A DNA stretch of 64,000 bases from assembly GCA_963783085.1 (NCBI GenBank), contig CAWAMJ010000008.1, forward strand, positions 186,001 to 250,000, written 5' to 3'. Below are positions 43,172 to 51,252 of the stretch, one piece after another. This DNA is from CAVYUC01 sp963783085. Lineage in GTDB: Bacteria; Bacteroidota; Bacteroidia; Bacteroidales; Prolixibacteraceae. The stretch's first letter is position 1, and each line of letters starts with the position of its first letter. Made by a program: the position numbers and the translations under genes. The notes beneath the pieces are model-generated. The model made no database searches. It was not told the origin of the DNA and was given only the letters and a program-made list of their open reading frames with translations.

Positions 43172-44218
43172 ATGGCACAAATTAGCTTTGGCGGAGTAAC
43201 AGAAAAAGTTGTACTTCGCGAAGAGTTCCCGGTTGAAAAAGCCAGGGAAGTTTTAAAAAACGAAACAATTGCAATTATTGGTTACGGAGTCCAGGGTCCG
43301 GCGCAGGCGCTGAACATGAAAGACAACGGATTTAATGTGATTATTGGTCAGGCGCCTGAGTTTAAAGAAGACTGGGACAAGGCAATCCGCGATGGATTTG
43401 TTCCGGGAGAAACTCTGTTTCCGGTGGAAGAAGCGGCTAAAAAAGGAACCATCATCCAATATCTGGTTTCCGATGCTGCCCAGCGGATTTTGTGGCCCAA
43501 ATTAAAACCATGTCTGAATGAAGGAGATGCGTTATATTTCTCCCATGGATTTTCGGTAACTTATAAAGAACAAACAGGTGTTATTCCACCTGAAAATGTT
43601 GATGTAATTTTGGTTGCACCCAAAGGTTCTGGCGCCAGTGTACGCACCAACTTTTTGGCTGGTAATGGCATTAATTCAAGTTATGCAGTTTTCCAGGATT
43701 ACACCGGAAGAGCCGAAGACAGAGCATTGGCGCTCGGTATTGCCATCGGTTCGGGATACCTCTTCCCTACCACTTTCGAAAATGAAGTTTATTCTGATTT
43801 GACCGGCGAACGCGGAGTTTTAATGGGCGCGCTGGCAGGAATTATTGAAGCACAATACAACGTGCTGCGGGAAAAAGGCCACAGTCCGTCAGAAGCATTT
43901 AACGAAACGGTTGAAGAACTGACACAGAGTTTAATCCGCCTGGTAGACCAAAACGGAATGGACTGGATGTATGCCAACTGCAGCGCCACGGCACAACGCG
44001 GGGCACTGGACTGGCGACATAAATTCCGAGAAGCTACTTTGCCGGTATTTAATGAATTGTACGAGAGTGTGAAATCCGGAGCAGAAACAAAACGGGTGCT
44101 CGATTCCACCAGCAGTACAGACTACAAAACCAGCCTCAATGCTGAACTTACCGAAATGCGTGAATCGGAGTTATGGCAGGCTGGCGCAGCAGTGCGCAAA
44201 TTGCGTCCAAAAAAATAG
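43172..44218 (+). CDS. ilvC: Ketol-acid reductoisomerase
   Basis: A 348-residue class I-size enzyme converting acetolactate to dihydroxyisovalerate with NAD(P)H and magnesium. The Rossmann motif is IAIIGYGVQGPAQALN near residue 33. The C-terminal knotted domain carries the metal-binding acidic residues in YSDLTGERGVLMG and ALAGIIEAQYNV. Length fits the short form. Order ilvD-ilvB-ilvN-ilvC gives a complete path to the 2-oxo acids; transaminase and leu genes are not in the window. Confidence 0.97.
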   Translation: MAQISFGGVTEKVVLREEFPVEKAREVLKNETIAIIGYGVQGPAQALNMKDNGFNVIIGQAPEFKEDWDKAIRDGFVPGETLFPVEEAAKKGTIIQYLVSDAAQRILWPKLKPCLNEGDALYFSHGFSVTYKEQTGVIPPENVDVILVAPKGSGASVRTNFLAGNGINSSYAVFQDYTGRAEDRALALGIAIGSGYLFPTTFENEVYSDLTGERGVLMGALAGIIEAQYNVLREKGHSPSEAFNETVEELTQSLIRLVDQNGMDWMYANCSATAQRGALDWRHKFREATLPVFNELYESVKSGAETKRVLDSTSSTDYKTSLNAELTEMRESELWQAGAAVRKLRPKK

Positions 44219-44258
44219 TCCGGCCTTCAGGTTAAGGTGAGGCCACTCTGAAAAATTG

Positions 44259-44333
44259 TCCGGTGAATATTTCACGAAAATGCACCAATACTGTATTTCT
44301 GTGAATGAAATAACGAACTGTAAATTCACCGGA
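44259..44333 (+). other. Long-range inverted repeat in the ilvC 3' region
   Basis: TCCGGTGAAT (44259-44268) and ATTCACCGGA (44324-44333) are perfect complements, with TTCAC and GTGAA pairing inside. The structure lies upstream of the operon terminator, so it would be part of the ilvC mRNA tail. It might guard the 3' end or be a small RNA; no homologue is recognised. Confidence 0.4.
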
Positions 44334-44358
44334 TGAGGTTGTATCAAAAGCGTTGAAA

Positions 44359-44388
44359 AACCTATCTGAAATACAGGTAGGTTTTTTT
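44359..44388 (+). terminator. Intrinsic terminator of the ilv operon
   Basis: AACCTATCTG pairs with CAGGTAGGTT (one T-G wobble, 10 bp) around AAATA, followed by five further T residues. Confidence 0.9.
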
Positions 44389-44449
44389 GTTGTTTAAACC
44401 AAAACGGTGCTTTTTTCGTTCTAATTCTACTTCACTTAAAATTGAATAA

Positions 44450-45268
44450 ATGAATAAGCCCGGAAACATTCTTTTTTTTCTGTTGATTTTTAACTTCATT
44501 TCAGCAAATGCAATTGGAGTTGGCTCTCATTTGGAACTAAAACAGCCGTTAGAGGATACATTTTCTGCAAATCGGAAAGCGTCTTCTTTTATTTTTCACA
44601 ACGATTCGATTCACAAACTCGATTTCAGATATCCCTATGAAAGAAGAGGTTTAAAACCTTACGTTGCCCCTGCAATTTTAATAACTACCGGAACAACTAT
44701 TCAGTTTTTTCCTGGAATAAAAGAAGGAGTGCGGGATTACGCACAGGAGAATCTGGCTTATTCCGGACATGCTGATGATTTCCTCCAGTATGCACCTTTG
44801 GTTTCGGTATACCTTTTAAATGCCATTGGAATTGAAGGAAAAAACAACTTCGGCAACAGCACAGCCATTGCATTTAAGAGTTTTTTGTTAAGGCAAATCA
44901 TTGTCAGCTCGCTAAAATCGTGGACAAAAGTCCGGCGGCCAAACGGTGGCATGCGTTCATTTCCTTCGGGGCATTCTTCATTTGCCTTTGCCATGGCCCA
45001 TTTCATGCACCACGAGTACGAAGATAAAAGTGTGTGGTTCAGTGTTGGCGCATATGCATGTGCCACCACGGTCGCTGTTATGCGGGTTTCGAAAAACGCC
45101 CACTGGATTTCGGATGTGGTTGCCGGGGCTGGAATTGGTATTCTTTCCACAGAATTAATCTACCTGACGCACCAATACAAATGGGATAACGAACACCTGA
45201 AAAATTGGGATATATTCCCGTTTCAGGTTGGCGATCAAAAAGGTGTGTCGCTGGTATACCGTTTTTAG
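44450..45268 (+). CDS. PAP2-family membrane phosphatase
   Basis: A 272-residue protein with a signal-like N-terminus (MNKPGNILFFLLIFNFISANA). The three PAP2 motifs are complete: KSWTKVRRP (Lys156, Arg163, Pro164), PSGH at about 172-175, and R-VSKNA-H-WIS-D (Arg212, His218, Asp222). Such enzymes remove phosphate from lipid phosphates, for instance undecaprenyl pyrophosphate or lipid A phosphates. Hydrophobic segments are short, so the protein may be periplasmic-facing with few membrane passes. It sits beyond the ilv terminator as its own unit. Confidence 0.9.
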   Translation: MNKPGNILFFLLIFNFISANAIGVGSHLELKQPLEDTFSANRKASSFIFHNDSIHKLDFRYPYERRGLKPYVAPAILITTGTTIQFFPGIKEGVRDYAQENLAYSGHADDFLQYAPLVSVYLLNAIGIEGKNNFGNSTAIAFKSFLLRQIIVSSLKSWTKVRRPNGGMRSFPSGHSSFAFAMAHFMHHEYEDKSVWFSVGAYACATTVAVMRVSKNAHWISDVVAGAGIGILSTELIYLTHQYKWDNEHLKNWDIFPFQVGDQKGVSLVYRF

Positions 45269-45287
45269 CAAACACAAGCGACAACAA

Positions 45288-45626
45288 TTATTTCAGGAAA
45301 TCTTCGCGCACGGGAGTGAAGCTATCGATCAACCTCGCAGACCTTGACAGGAGCTTAATGGTGTGTTCTTTACCCGACGGCACTGCGAACAGGTCGCCGG
45401 CTTTTAAATGCTGTTCAGGCTGGTCTTCGCAATAAAATATAATTTCGCCCGCAGCAACATACGAAGTTTGCTCATGCCGGTGCGAATGCGGTGGTTCAGG
45501 TTCTTCCCACGGACCATTTCCAAAATCGATTAAAACCGTCATCAACTTTTCGGTGTGGATTATTTTTCGCTGAAGCCCTTCTTTTACATTTTCATAAGGG
45601 ACTTCGTCAAATTTCAATACTGCCAT
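45288..45626 (-). CDS. Small cupin-domain protein
   Basis: A 112-residue single-domain cupin. Metal-binding residues appear in PHSHRHEQTSYVAAGEIIFY (motif 1, two His and a Glu region) and in KAGDLFAVPSGKEHTIK (motif 2, His). It has no signal peptide and no DNA-binding domain. Such proteins bind small ligands, often sugars or dioxygenase substrates; the ligand is unknown. It is convergent with the PAP2 gene, only 19 nt separating the stops. Confidence 0.85.
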   Translation of the reverse strand: MAVLKFDEVPYENVKEGLQRKIIHTEKLMTVLIDFGNGPWEEPEPPHSHRHEQTSYVAAGEIIFYCEDQPEQHLKAGDLFAVPSGKEHTIKLLSRSARLIDSFTPVREDFLK

Positions 45627-45752
45627 AAAATCAAATGTTAAATCGTTAAAGTTCAGAAAAAGATTTTAAAAATAGTTCGTTCCGCAATAAATTTAAGATG
45701 ATAAATTGTGCAATGGCTTTTATTCACCATCGGAAATTTCTGATTCTCACCA

Positions 45753-47213
45753 TCACCTGTAAAATGGCAGGTACTCATTTTTTTGTTTTCTGTTTATCCG
45801 TAAAAAATTGGTTAAATCGAGTTTATTGGCAGAAGGAAGAAGAAAGTTTAAACCTGCAGTTAACGAGAATGATTTGCGATGGCCGGGGTGATAAAAAGTA
45901 CCAATGTTATCGGTTAGCATAAATAGTTGCAAATAGGGAGTGTTCCACTGAAAACCACCACCTAACGATATCGAACTTATATTATGTAACGAAACGTTTC
46001 CGATAAGCGACAAATTCGACAAAGACCATAATCCGCTAACAGAAAAAGTATTCCATGTAAAACTGCTTCGGAAAAAAGTTTGATTAGTCAAACCGACTGT
46101 AAATGTTTCGGTAACGTTTCGCTGATAATGGAGATACGTCCTGGGATCAATCGGCCTTACAAAATGAGTGGTATCTACTGAAGGCCGGAAAACGTGCTGG
46201 AAATCCCTTTTAGTGCCGAACATAATATCCTGTGGATGAACATAATCTTCTGCATCAGGATCAAGTGAATTAGAGAAATCCATTCCCTTAAAGACCAGTA
46301 TTTTATCCTGATAAAGATTTAGCGAATTTCTCCTGAACCAAACCACGCCAATGTTATTGATACTCAAATCGAACCTGCTGTAATCATTGATATCATACGA
46401 AAATCCGAGATCAAGCGCCAAACCGGGGTTTTTGAATTTGTAAAGGTTTTTAAAAACCCCTTCCTGCATTTTTACGTCCCGCACCAGGCCTTCACGGTCC
46501 TCATAATAAACAAACGGACCGGCAATATATCCCCGACCGCTGGACATCAGTACAACCTCATCGCCAGATTCGGTGGTTTGTGCAGAATAATTCCAGTTAT
46601 TTAATTCAAGATAAGCGTCGTTAAAAATAACTTTTAACCTCCCTCCGACATTTATTTTTGAAGAGGCCCTGCCTGCGATACCCATCCCAAATTCGTGGTT
46701 CCATGTAGCATTTAAACCGATATTTTCTGAATTGAAGTTGTTGTATTCAGGGCGAAGGTTATCGTTTATAATCCAGTGGTAAATACTTTTAGGCAGCGAA
46801 ATGCCTGTCTGCGCGTATTCATTCCAGTAAAAACTCAATGCCCCGTCAACAATCGGAATTGATACATAAAGAAGCGGTACACTTAATGTCTGTCCGGCAA
46901 TATCTGATTTGTTTCCGGTTTTTTCAAATTCTGAATATCTCAGTAAATAACCACCTCCTTCCCGGGGAATCAAAACATCGGACGGGCGAACATTACTGTT
47001 ATTCATAAATGAGAAGCCGGCCGCTCCCGGTATGGCCAGCGTAATTTTATCGTTTTTATTGTAGAAAGCCGGGTTTAACAGTTGCGCCTGAAAATTGTCG
47101 GGCAACATAAATAATGACCCTGATAATTGTGCGAATGAGCTTTTCATTCCCAGGAACAGGAAAAAAAGCCAAACCAATTTGTTGCGAAATCTTTTCCAGT
47201 TTTTATTCTTCAT
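45753..47213 (-). CDS. DUF5723-type outer membrane beta-barrel protein
   Basis: A 486-residue protein with a signal region (LVWLFFLFLGMKSSFAQ). The mature part begins SGSLFMLPDNFQAQLLNPAFY and keeps to alternating amphipathic strands with aromatic ends (VPLLYVSIPIVDGALSFYW, MGIAGRASSKINVGGRLKV), as in porin-like barrels. The opening resembles the DUF5723 family of Bacteroidota; function unknown. Its ATG overlaps the end of the lipoprotein gene by 11 nt, so the two are made together and may form one complex. Confidence 0.75.
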   Translation of the reverse strand: MKNKNWKRFRNKLVWLFFLFLGMKSSFAQLSGSLFMLPDNFQAQLLNPAFYNKNDKITLAIPGAAGFSFMNNSNVRPSDVLIPREGGGYLLRYSEFEKTGNKSDIAGQTLSVPLLYVSIPIVDGALSFYWNEYAQTGISLPKSIYHWIINDNLRPEYNNFNSENIGLNATWNHEFGMGIAGRASSKINVGGRLKVIFNDAYLELNNWNYSAQTTESGDEVVLMSSGRGYIAGPFVYYEDREGLVRDVKMQEGVFKNLYKFKNPGLALDLGFSYDINDYSRFDLSINNIGVVWFRRNSLNLYQDKILVFKGMDFSNSLDPDAEDYVHPQDIMFGTKRDFQHVFRPSVDTTHFVRPIDPRTYLHYQRNVTETFTVGLTNQTFFRSSFTWNTFSVSGLWSLSNLSLIGNVSLHNISSISLGGGFQWNTPYLQLFMLTDNIGTFYHPGHRKSFSLTAGLNFLLPSANKLDLTNFLRINRKQKNEYLPFYR

Positions 47214-47862
47214 CTTGTGTGATTGTGGCCGAAAGTATTATTGAAATTTCCACAGGCGAGTGAGCCGAAAGTTTTTCCGGTCGGGGAATCGAATCCGGGG
47301 TGTTAAACCATGAAATAAAACGCACCCTGTTTTTCATTATAAATGAAAGTTGATCGGGGCCAATGGCTATTTGTTGAATCGTGGTTACCGGGCGTAAAGT
47401 ATCATTTATCATATCTGCGGCGGCGAATGGCGGTGGTGAAAACAAAATTCCCTGGCGACTTCCTCCCGTATGAAATTCAATTTGAAGATTTAACGGGTAC
47501 GGGCATCCATTCGAGACAATAAATTTGAAATTTCCTTCAGAAATCTGATAATCATCAGCAATATAAAGAGGAAAATTATTGAGAAAAATATGGGGTTCTG
47601 ACAAAATGCCGATAGGAATGGCAACAGAGGAATCATTTGAAAATTCCAGAATAATGTTTCCGTCTCCATAGCTATCACCTGAGTAGGTTTTTCCTATCAA
47701 ATCTTTTAACTCAACATTGCCATAAAACAGCGGCGTTGTAAGCTGAAAGTTCCACGAATCGCTAAAATCTGCCTTTTCAATTCCATAATCTTCATAGAAA
47801 CAGGAGTTTACGGATAAAGCAACCATTAGCGGCAATACGATGAATAATTTTTTTCTGAACAT
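47203..47862 (-). CDS. Hypothetical lipoprotein paired with DUF5723 protein
   Basis: A 219-residue lipoprotein from the ATG at 47860-47862 (MFRKKLFIVLPLMVALSVNSC, Cys21). A longer frame to 47991 is possible but would bury the signal. The mature part has beta-strand character (WNFQLTTPLFYGNVELKDLIG, GNFKFIVSNGCPYPLNLQIEF) and no enzyme motif. It is translated first, and the barrel gene follows with an 11-nt overlap. No family is recognised. Confidence 0.7.
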   Translation of the reverse strand: MFRKKLFIVLPLMVALSVNSCFYEDYGIEKADFSDSWNFQLTTPLFYGNVELKDLIGKTYSGDSYGDGNIILEFSNDSSVAIPIGILSEPHIFLNNFPLYIADDYQISEGNFKFIVSNGCPYPLNLQIEFHTGGSRQGILFSPPPFAAADMINDTLRPVTTIQQIAIGPDQLSFIMKNRVRFISWFNTPDSIPRPEKLSAHSPVEISIILSATITQDEE

Positions 47863-48003
47863 TTTTTGTATGTATTCCTTATATAACTTTTCCCAGGAGG
47901 CAAACTTCAAAAAAAAAACATCCGAATACAACAAAGGTTTTCCCCCATCTGTTAATTTTGCTATTTTTAATCGTTGATTTTCGAACTTCATCTTTCAGTA
48001 ACT

Positions 48004-48558
48004 ATGACCGACATCAGATATAACGCATCAAAAACATGGTATGTTGTGTATACCCGCTCCCGTGCCGAGAAAAAAGTAAGGGACGAACTTAAAATAAAAG
48101 ACGTAGAATGTTTTCTGCCGCTTCAGAAGAAACTCAGAAGATGGAAGGACCGGAAAAAATGGGTGGAAATGCCCATAATATCCGGATATTGTTTTGTTCA
48201 CATTACACGGAAAGAATACGATATGGTGTTACAAACCGACAATGTGGTTTGTTACGTTACCTTTGAAGGGAAAGCTGCGCGGGTACCGGAGGCACAGGTG
48301 GAATATTTGAAAAAAATGACTAAACAATCGGACTTCGAGGTAAATGTTTCACATGATAATTTTAAACCCGGACAACAAGTTGAAGTTATTGAAGGACCAC
48401 TCGTTGGATTGCGCGGTGAACTTGTGGAAAACAGGGGAAAACAAAGGTTTATTCTCCGCTTTTCGCAAATTAACAGTGTTTTTTCGGTAGAAATTCCGGC
48501 AGCTTATTTAACCCGTCTCCCCGAAACAGAGCAACAGGAAGTATCCCGGCAGATGTAA
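48004..48558 (+). CDS. UpxY-family transcription antiterminator (NusG-like)
   Basis: A 184-residue NusG paralogue from the ATG at 48004 (MTDIRYNASKTWYVVYTRSRAEKKV). The NGN domain covers about residues 10-110 (YVVYTRSRAEKKVRDELKI, IISGYCFVHITRKEYD), and the KOW region follows (FKPGQQVEVIEGPLVGLRGELVE). UpxY proteins travel with the polymerase through surface-polysaccharide operons and prevent early termination. Here the gene points toward wzc from the opposite side: its 3' end meets the 3' end of wzc, so it is not the first gene of that cluster. TAATTTTG at 47953-47960 is a possible -7 box. Confidence 0.85.
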   Translation: MTDIRYNASKTWYVVYTRSRAEKKVRDELKIKDVECFLPLQKKLRRWKDRKKWVEMPIISGYCFVHITRKEYDMVLQTDNVVCYVTFEGKAARVPEAQVEYLKKMTKQSDFEVNVSHDNFKPGQQVEVIEGPLVGLRGELVENRGKQRFILRFSQINSVFSVEIPAAYLTRLPETEQQEVSRQM

Positions 48559-48572
48559 AAAACCTGTTGCTT

Positions 48573-48752
48573 TTAATTCTACTTTGACACATTTATCCAA
48601 CATCGAAAAATACACGCGTTTTACCCTAAACCCCAAGGGGAACCGAATACCTGCCCGACTGCAGGCGGGGATTTTTCTGATTTCTCCGAAAGGGGCTGGG
48701 GTAAAAAATCAGAAAAATCGCTTTCTCATTTAATCTGTCAAAGTAGAATTAA
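48573..48752. mobile_element. 180-bp element with 17-bp terminal inverted repeats (MITE-like)
   Basis: TTAATTCTACTTTGACA at 48573-48589 and its exact complement at 48736-48752 bound a 180-bp region holding nested inverted repeats: GATTTTTCTGATTT (48670-48683) pairs with AAATCAGAAAAATC (48706-48719), and CCCCAAGGGG lies near 48631-48640. There is no reading frame. It fills the gap between upxY and wzc almost exactly, ending one base before the wzc stop codon. Outer TTAA at both ends could be a target duplication. Confidence 0.5.
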
Positions 48753-50978
48753 TTATTTTTCCACTTTAAGTTTTTTTCGCCTGCTGTTTTTCTCATCGTG
48801 GCCATAACCGTAACCGTAGCCATAACCGTAACCATAACCGTAGCCATAACCATAGCCGTAACCAGCATTAAAACCTGCGCCCCGTCTCCCGCGCTGGATG
48901 CCGTTAACAATGATTCCGACACCTTTTAATTCGTGTTTCGGGACTTCTGAAAGTGCAGCACGAAGTGCTTCTTTGATCGTGTATTTATGGCGGACAATAA
49001 ACAAGTTGACGTCCATTTTTTCTGTAAGCTGATACAGATCGCTAACAAAACCTACCGGCGGGGTATCTACAACAATTACTTCGTATATTTCCTTTAATTT
49101 ATCAAATAAAGTCAACATCTTTTCATCCGTTAACATTTCTGCCGGATTCGGAGGTATCGGACCTGCAGGTATTAATTTCAAAAACGGATGTTTTGTGTCG
49201 TAGGTAATTTCTTCAACCGTTGCTTTACCAATAATATAATCAACAACACCAATATCTGATTTTAAATCAAATTCATCGATTAACTTTGAATTACGCAAAT
49301 CCAAATCGAGAATGACTGTTTTCTTCCGCATCAGGGCAAAAGATGATGCAATATTGATGGCATTATAAGATTTCCCTTCCTTCGGAAATGTTGATGTAAC
49401 CGCAATAACCGGTTGTTCTTTCCCTTTGGCAATTAGATTGATTTTATTTCGAATAGCACGGTATGGTTCGCTTGCAGGTGAATTTGGTTTATCGAGCACC
49501 AATGTGCGACCAATATACTCTTTATCATTTTGAAATACATGGCCAATGACTGGAATATTTGTCAATGATTCAATATCCTCTTCTGCAATTACCTTATCGT
49601 TGAAAAAATCACGAAGGAAAATTATTCCGGCCGGAAAAGCCAAACCTAAAAGCAATGCCACAGCATAAATCATCCGGGTTTTTGGTTCAACCGGACCAGT
49701 TCCGTTCATTTGAGCTTCTTCAATAACCTGGCTGTCGGGAATATTGGAAGCTTTTGCAATTTGTGCTTCCGATAACTTTTGTAACAGAAATGTATAGGTT
49801 TCGTTGTTTAACTTATATTTTCGTTCGATGTTCACGTAGTTTCTTTCTGTTGCAGGCAAACGTCTGATTTGCGATTCAAATTGGCGAATCCGATCGTTTA
49901 AATTCTCAAGTGCTATATCAGACTGTGATATAATATTTTCAGTATTTTCCAGCAAAGAATTTTTTACGCTTTCAATTTGTGCATTCAATCGCAGGATAGT
50001 TGGATGATCAGAATCTTTGCGAATGGATGTCTGGCTGGATTTCTGAGTGATTAATTCGTTTAACTGGAGAATTAAACTGTTTAACAAAGGATCCTGTATT
50101 CCCATTGCAGAAGGTGCAATTACAGTTTCAAGTTCCTGGTTATTTTTGATATAATCATTTAAATAATGATAATATTTATTTTGGGTTTCAAGGGCTACTT
50201 TTTCCTGGTCCAGGTTCTGCATTTGTTCCAGTAATTGTTGCGACTGCACAGAAAGATCCAAAACCTGATTTTCGCTCTGAAACGACTCCATGCGGTTCTC
50301 CGAGATATTTAGCGAATCGGAAATATTTTGCAACTGAGATGTGATAAAATGAATCGTACGGTTGGCATTTTCATTCTTTTTAGCCAGATTATCCAACTGG
50401 TACACTTCGGTCAGTTTGTTTAAAAAGTCCATCCCTTTCTTCACATTGTAATCCCGGATGGTCATCTCGATAATACTCGTCTGATCGTCGGGCAACGCTA
50501 CTTGCAGCCTCGATTTATACATTTTCACCAGCGAACTTTTGGTATGGAACCTGAATTTATAATCATTCACATTCTTGGGGTTGAAATTCTCATTTAACAA
50601 AATCGTAAAAGCAAAATCATCTGAGGTCAGGCGCGTTCCAGGTTCAATTTCTTTCGAAAATGAAAATTCCGGATAAGTCTTCAATATTTCTTCCGTACCA
50701 TAATTGTAAACTCTTACCTGTTCACCATCAACAGAAACCTTCAGTTTACCATCAGGAGAAATGCTCAAATCGAAATCAGTATCAATCAGTTGCGGGTGAT
50801 CCTCTTCCCACAAAACATGAAATGGCACATCTTTGTACCGTTCAGAAACAGCTATTCTTCCAACTGCATAATAACTAACTTCGAAATCGAGTTCGTCCAG
50901 CGTTTTTGAAATCACAGGTGTTGAGTGTAAAACAACGATCTGATTAAAGATATTGCGCATGCTGTTCATAATACCCAA
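48753..50978 (-). CDS. Wzc-like polysaccharide tyrosine autokinase, main part, separated by a frameshift
   Basis: A reading frame of 741 codons. The first codon shown is TTG; an ATG lies three codons later. It carries the rest of a Wzz domain (LDELDFEVSYYAVGRIAVSERYKDVPFHV), a long coiled-coil region (about 200-400), a second membrane helix (MIYAVALLLGLAFPAGIIFL) and a BY-kinase domain: Walker A in TSTFPKEGKSYNA, Walker A' in VILDLDLRNS and Walker B in VIVDTPPVGFVSD. The tail has about ten Gly-Tyr repeats, the expected tyrosine cluster for autophosphorylation. Frame evidence shows that it belongs with the fragment at 50944-51252. Such kinases control chain length and export with Wza. Confidence 0.85.
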   Translation of the reverse strand: MGIMNSMRNIFNQIVVLHSTPVISKTLDELDFEVSYYAVGRIAVSERYKDVPFHVLWEEDHPQLIDTDFDLSISPDGKLKVSVDGEQVRVYNYGTEEILKTYPEFSFSKEIEPGTRLTSDDFAFTILLNENFNPKNVNDYKFRFHTKSSLVKMYKSRLQVALPDDQTSIIEMTIRDYNVKKGMDFLNKLTEVYQLDNLAKKNENANRTIHFITSQLQNISDSLNISENRMESFQSENQVLDLSVQSQQLLEQMQNLDQEKVALETQNKYYHYLNDYIKNNQELETVIAPSAMGIQDPLLNSLILQLNELITQKSSQTSIRKDSDHPTILRLNAQIESVKNSLLENTENIISQSDIALENLNDRIRQFESQIRRLPATERNYVNIERKYKLNNETYTFLLQKLSEAQIAKASNIPDSQVIEEAQMNGTGPVEPKTRMIYAVALLLGLAFPAGIIFLRDFFNDKVIAEEDIESLTNIPVIGHVFQNDKEYIGRTLVLDKPNSPASEPYRAIRNKINLIAKGKEQPVIAVTSTFPKEGKSYNAINIASSFALMRKKTVILDLDLRNSKLIDEFDLKSDIGVVDYIIGKATVEEITYDTKHPFLKLIPAGPIPPNPAEMLTDEKMLTLFDKLKEIYEVIVVDTPPVGFVSDLYQLTEKMDVNLFIVRHKYTIKEALRAALSEVPKHELKGVGIIVNGIQRGRRGAGFNAGYGYGYGYGYGYGYGYGYGYGHDEKNSRRKKLKVEK
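48801..48862. repeat. Hexanucleotide tandem repeat coding the Gly-Tyr tail of Wzc
   Basis: CCATAACCGTAACCG-type units of six bases repeat about ten times. On the minus strand they encode alternating Gly and Tyr. Changes by whole units would keep the frame and alter only the number of tyrosines. Confidence 0.8.
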
Positions 50979-51252
50979 ACCCTGAAATAAAGCGCCACTT
51001 ATCCATTCCGGAACTCCCGCTCAACGGCGAACCGGCTTTTTCTTCTTCCACGAGCACCGATGTTTTGATTTCGAAGATGGGCGTGGTATACCTGTTATAT
51101 AAAAAAGCAACTGCACCTGTAACTGCAATTGCCAATACGAACCAATGCCAGTTTCGGAGCAGTTTAAAAAGTACCTTCTTTAAATCTATGGTATCATCCT
51201 GCTGGTCCTGTCGCTGTATGCCGTTTTGTCTTAAATCTGTTTGTGTCATCAT
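50944..51252 (-). CDS. N-terminal fragment of Wzc-like protein before a frameshift
   Basis: A 102-codon frame starting at the ATG 51250-51252, which overlaps the wza stop as ATGA. It encodes the cytoplasmic start and first membrane helix of a Wzz/Wzc protein (DLKKVLFKLLRNWHWFVLAIAV) and the beginning of the Wzz domain (PIFEIKTSVLVEEEKAGSPLSG), then loses similarity after SSGMD. In the next frame, the family sequence ISGALFQGLGIMNSM continues. Adding two bases near 51000-51002 (GATAAG to GATATAAG) would restore SSGMDISGALFQGLG. The likely cause is a 2-nt deletion or an assembly error. Confidence 0.8.
   Translation of the reverse strand: MMTQTDLRQNGIQRQDQQDDTIDLKKVLFKLLRNWHWFVLAIAVTGAVAFLYNRYTTPIFEIKTSVLVEEEKAGSPLSGSSGMDKWRFISGFGYYEQHAQYL

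Noticed and set aside
48573..48752. Invertible capsule promoter flanked by inverted repeats
   Set aside because: There is no TAnnTTTG box within the 180 bp and it faces only the 3' ends of genes; the repeats are better explained as a MITE or a two-way terminator.
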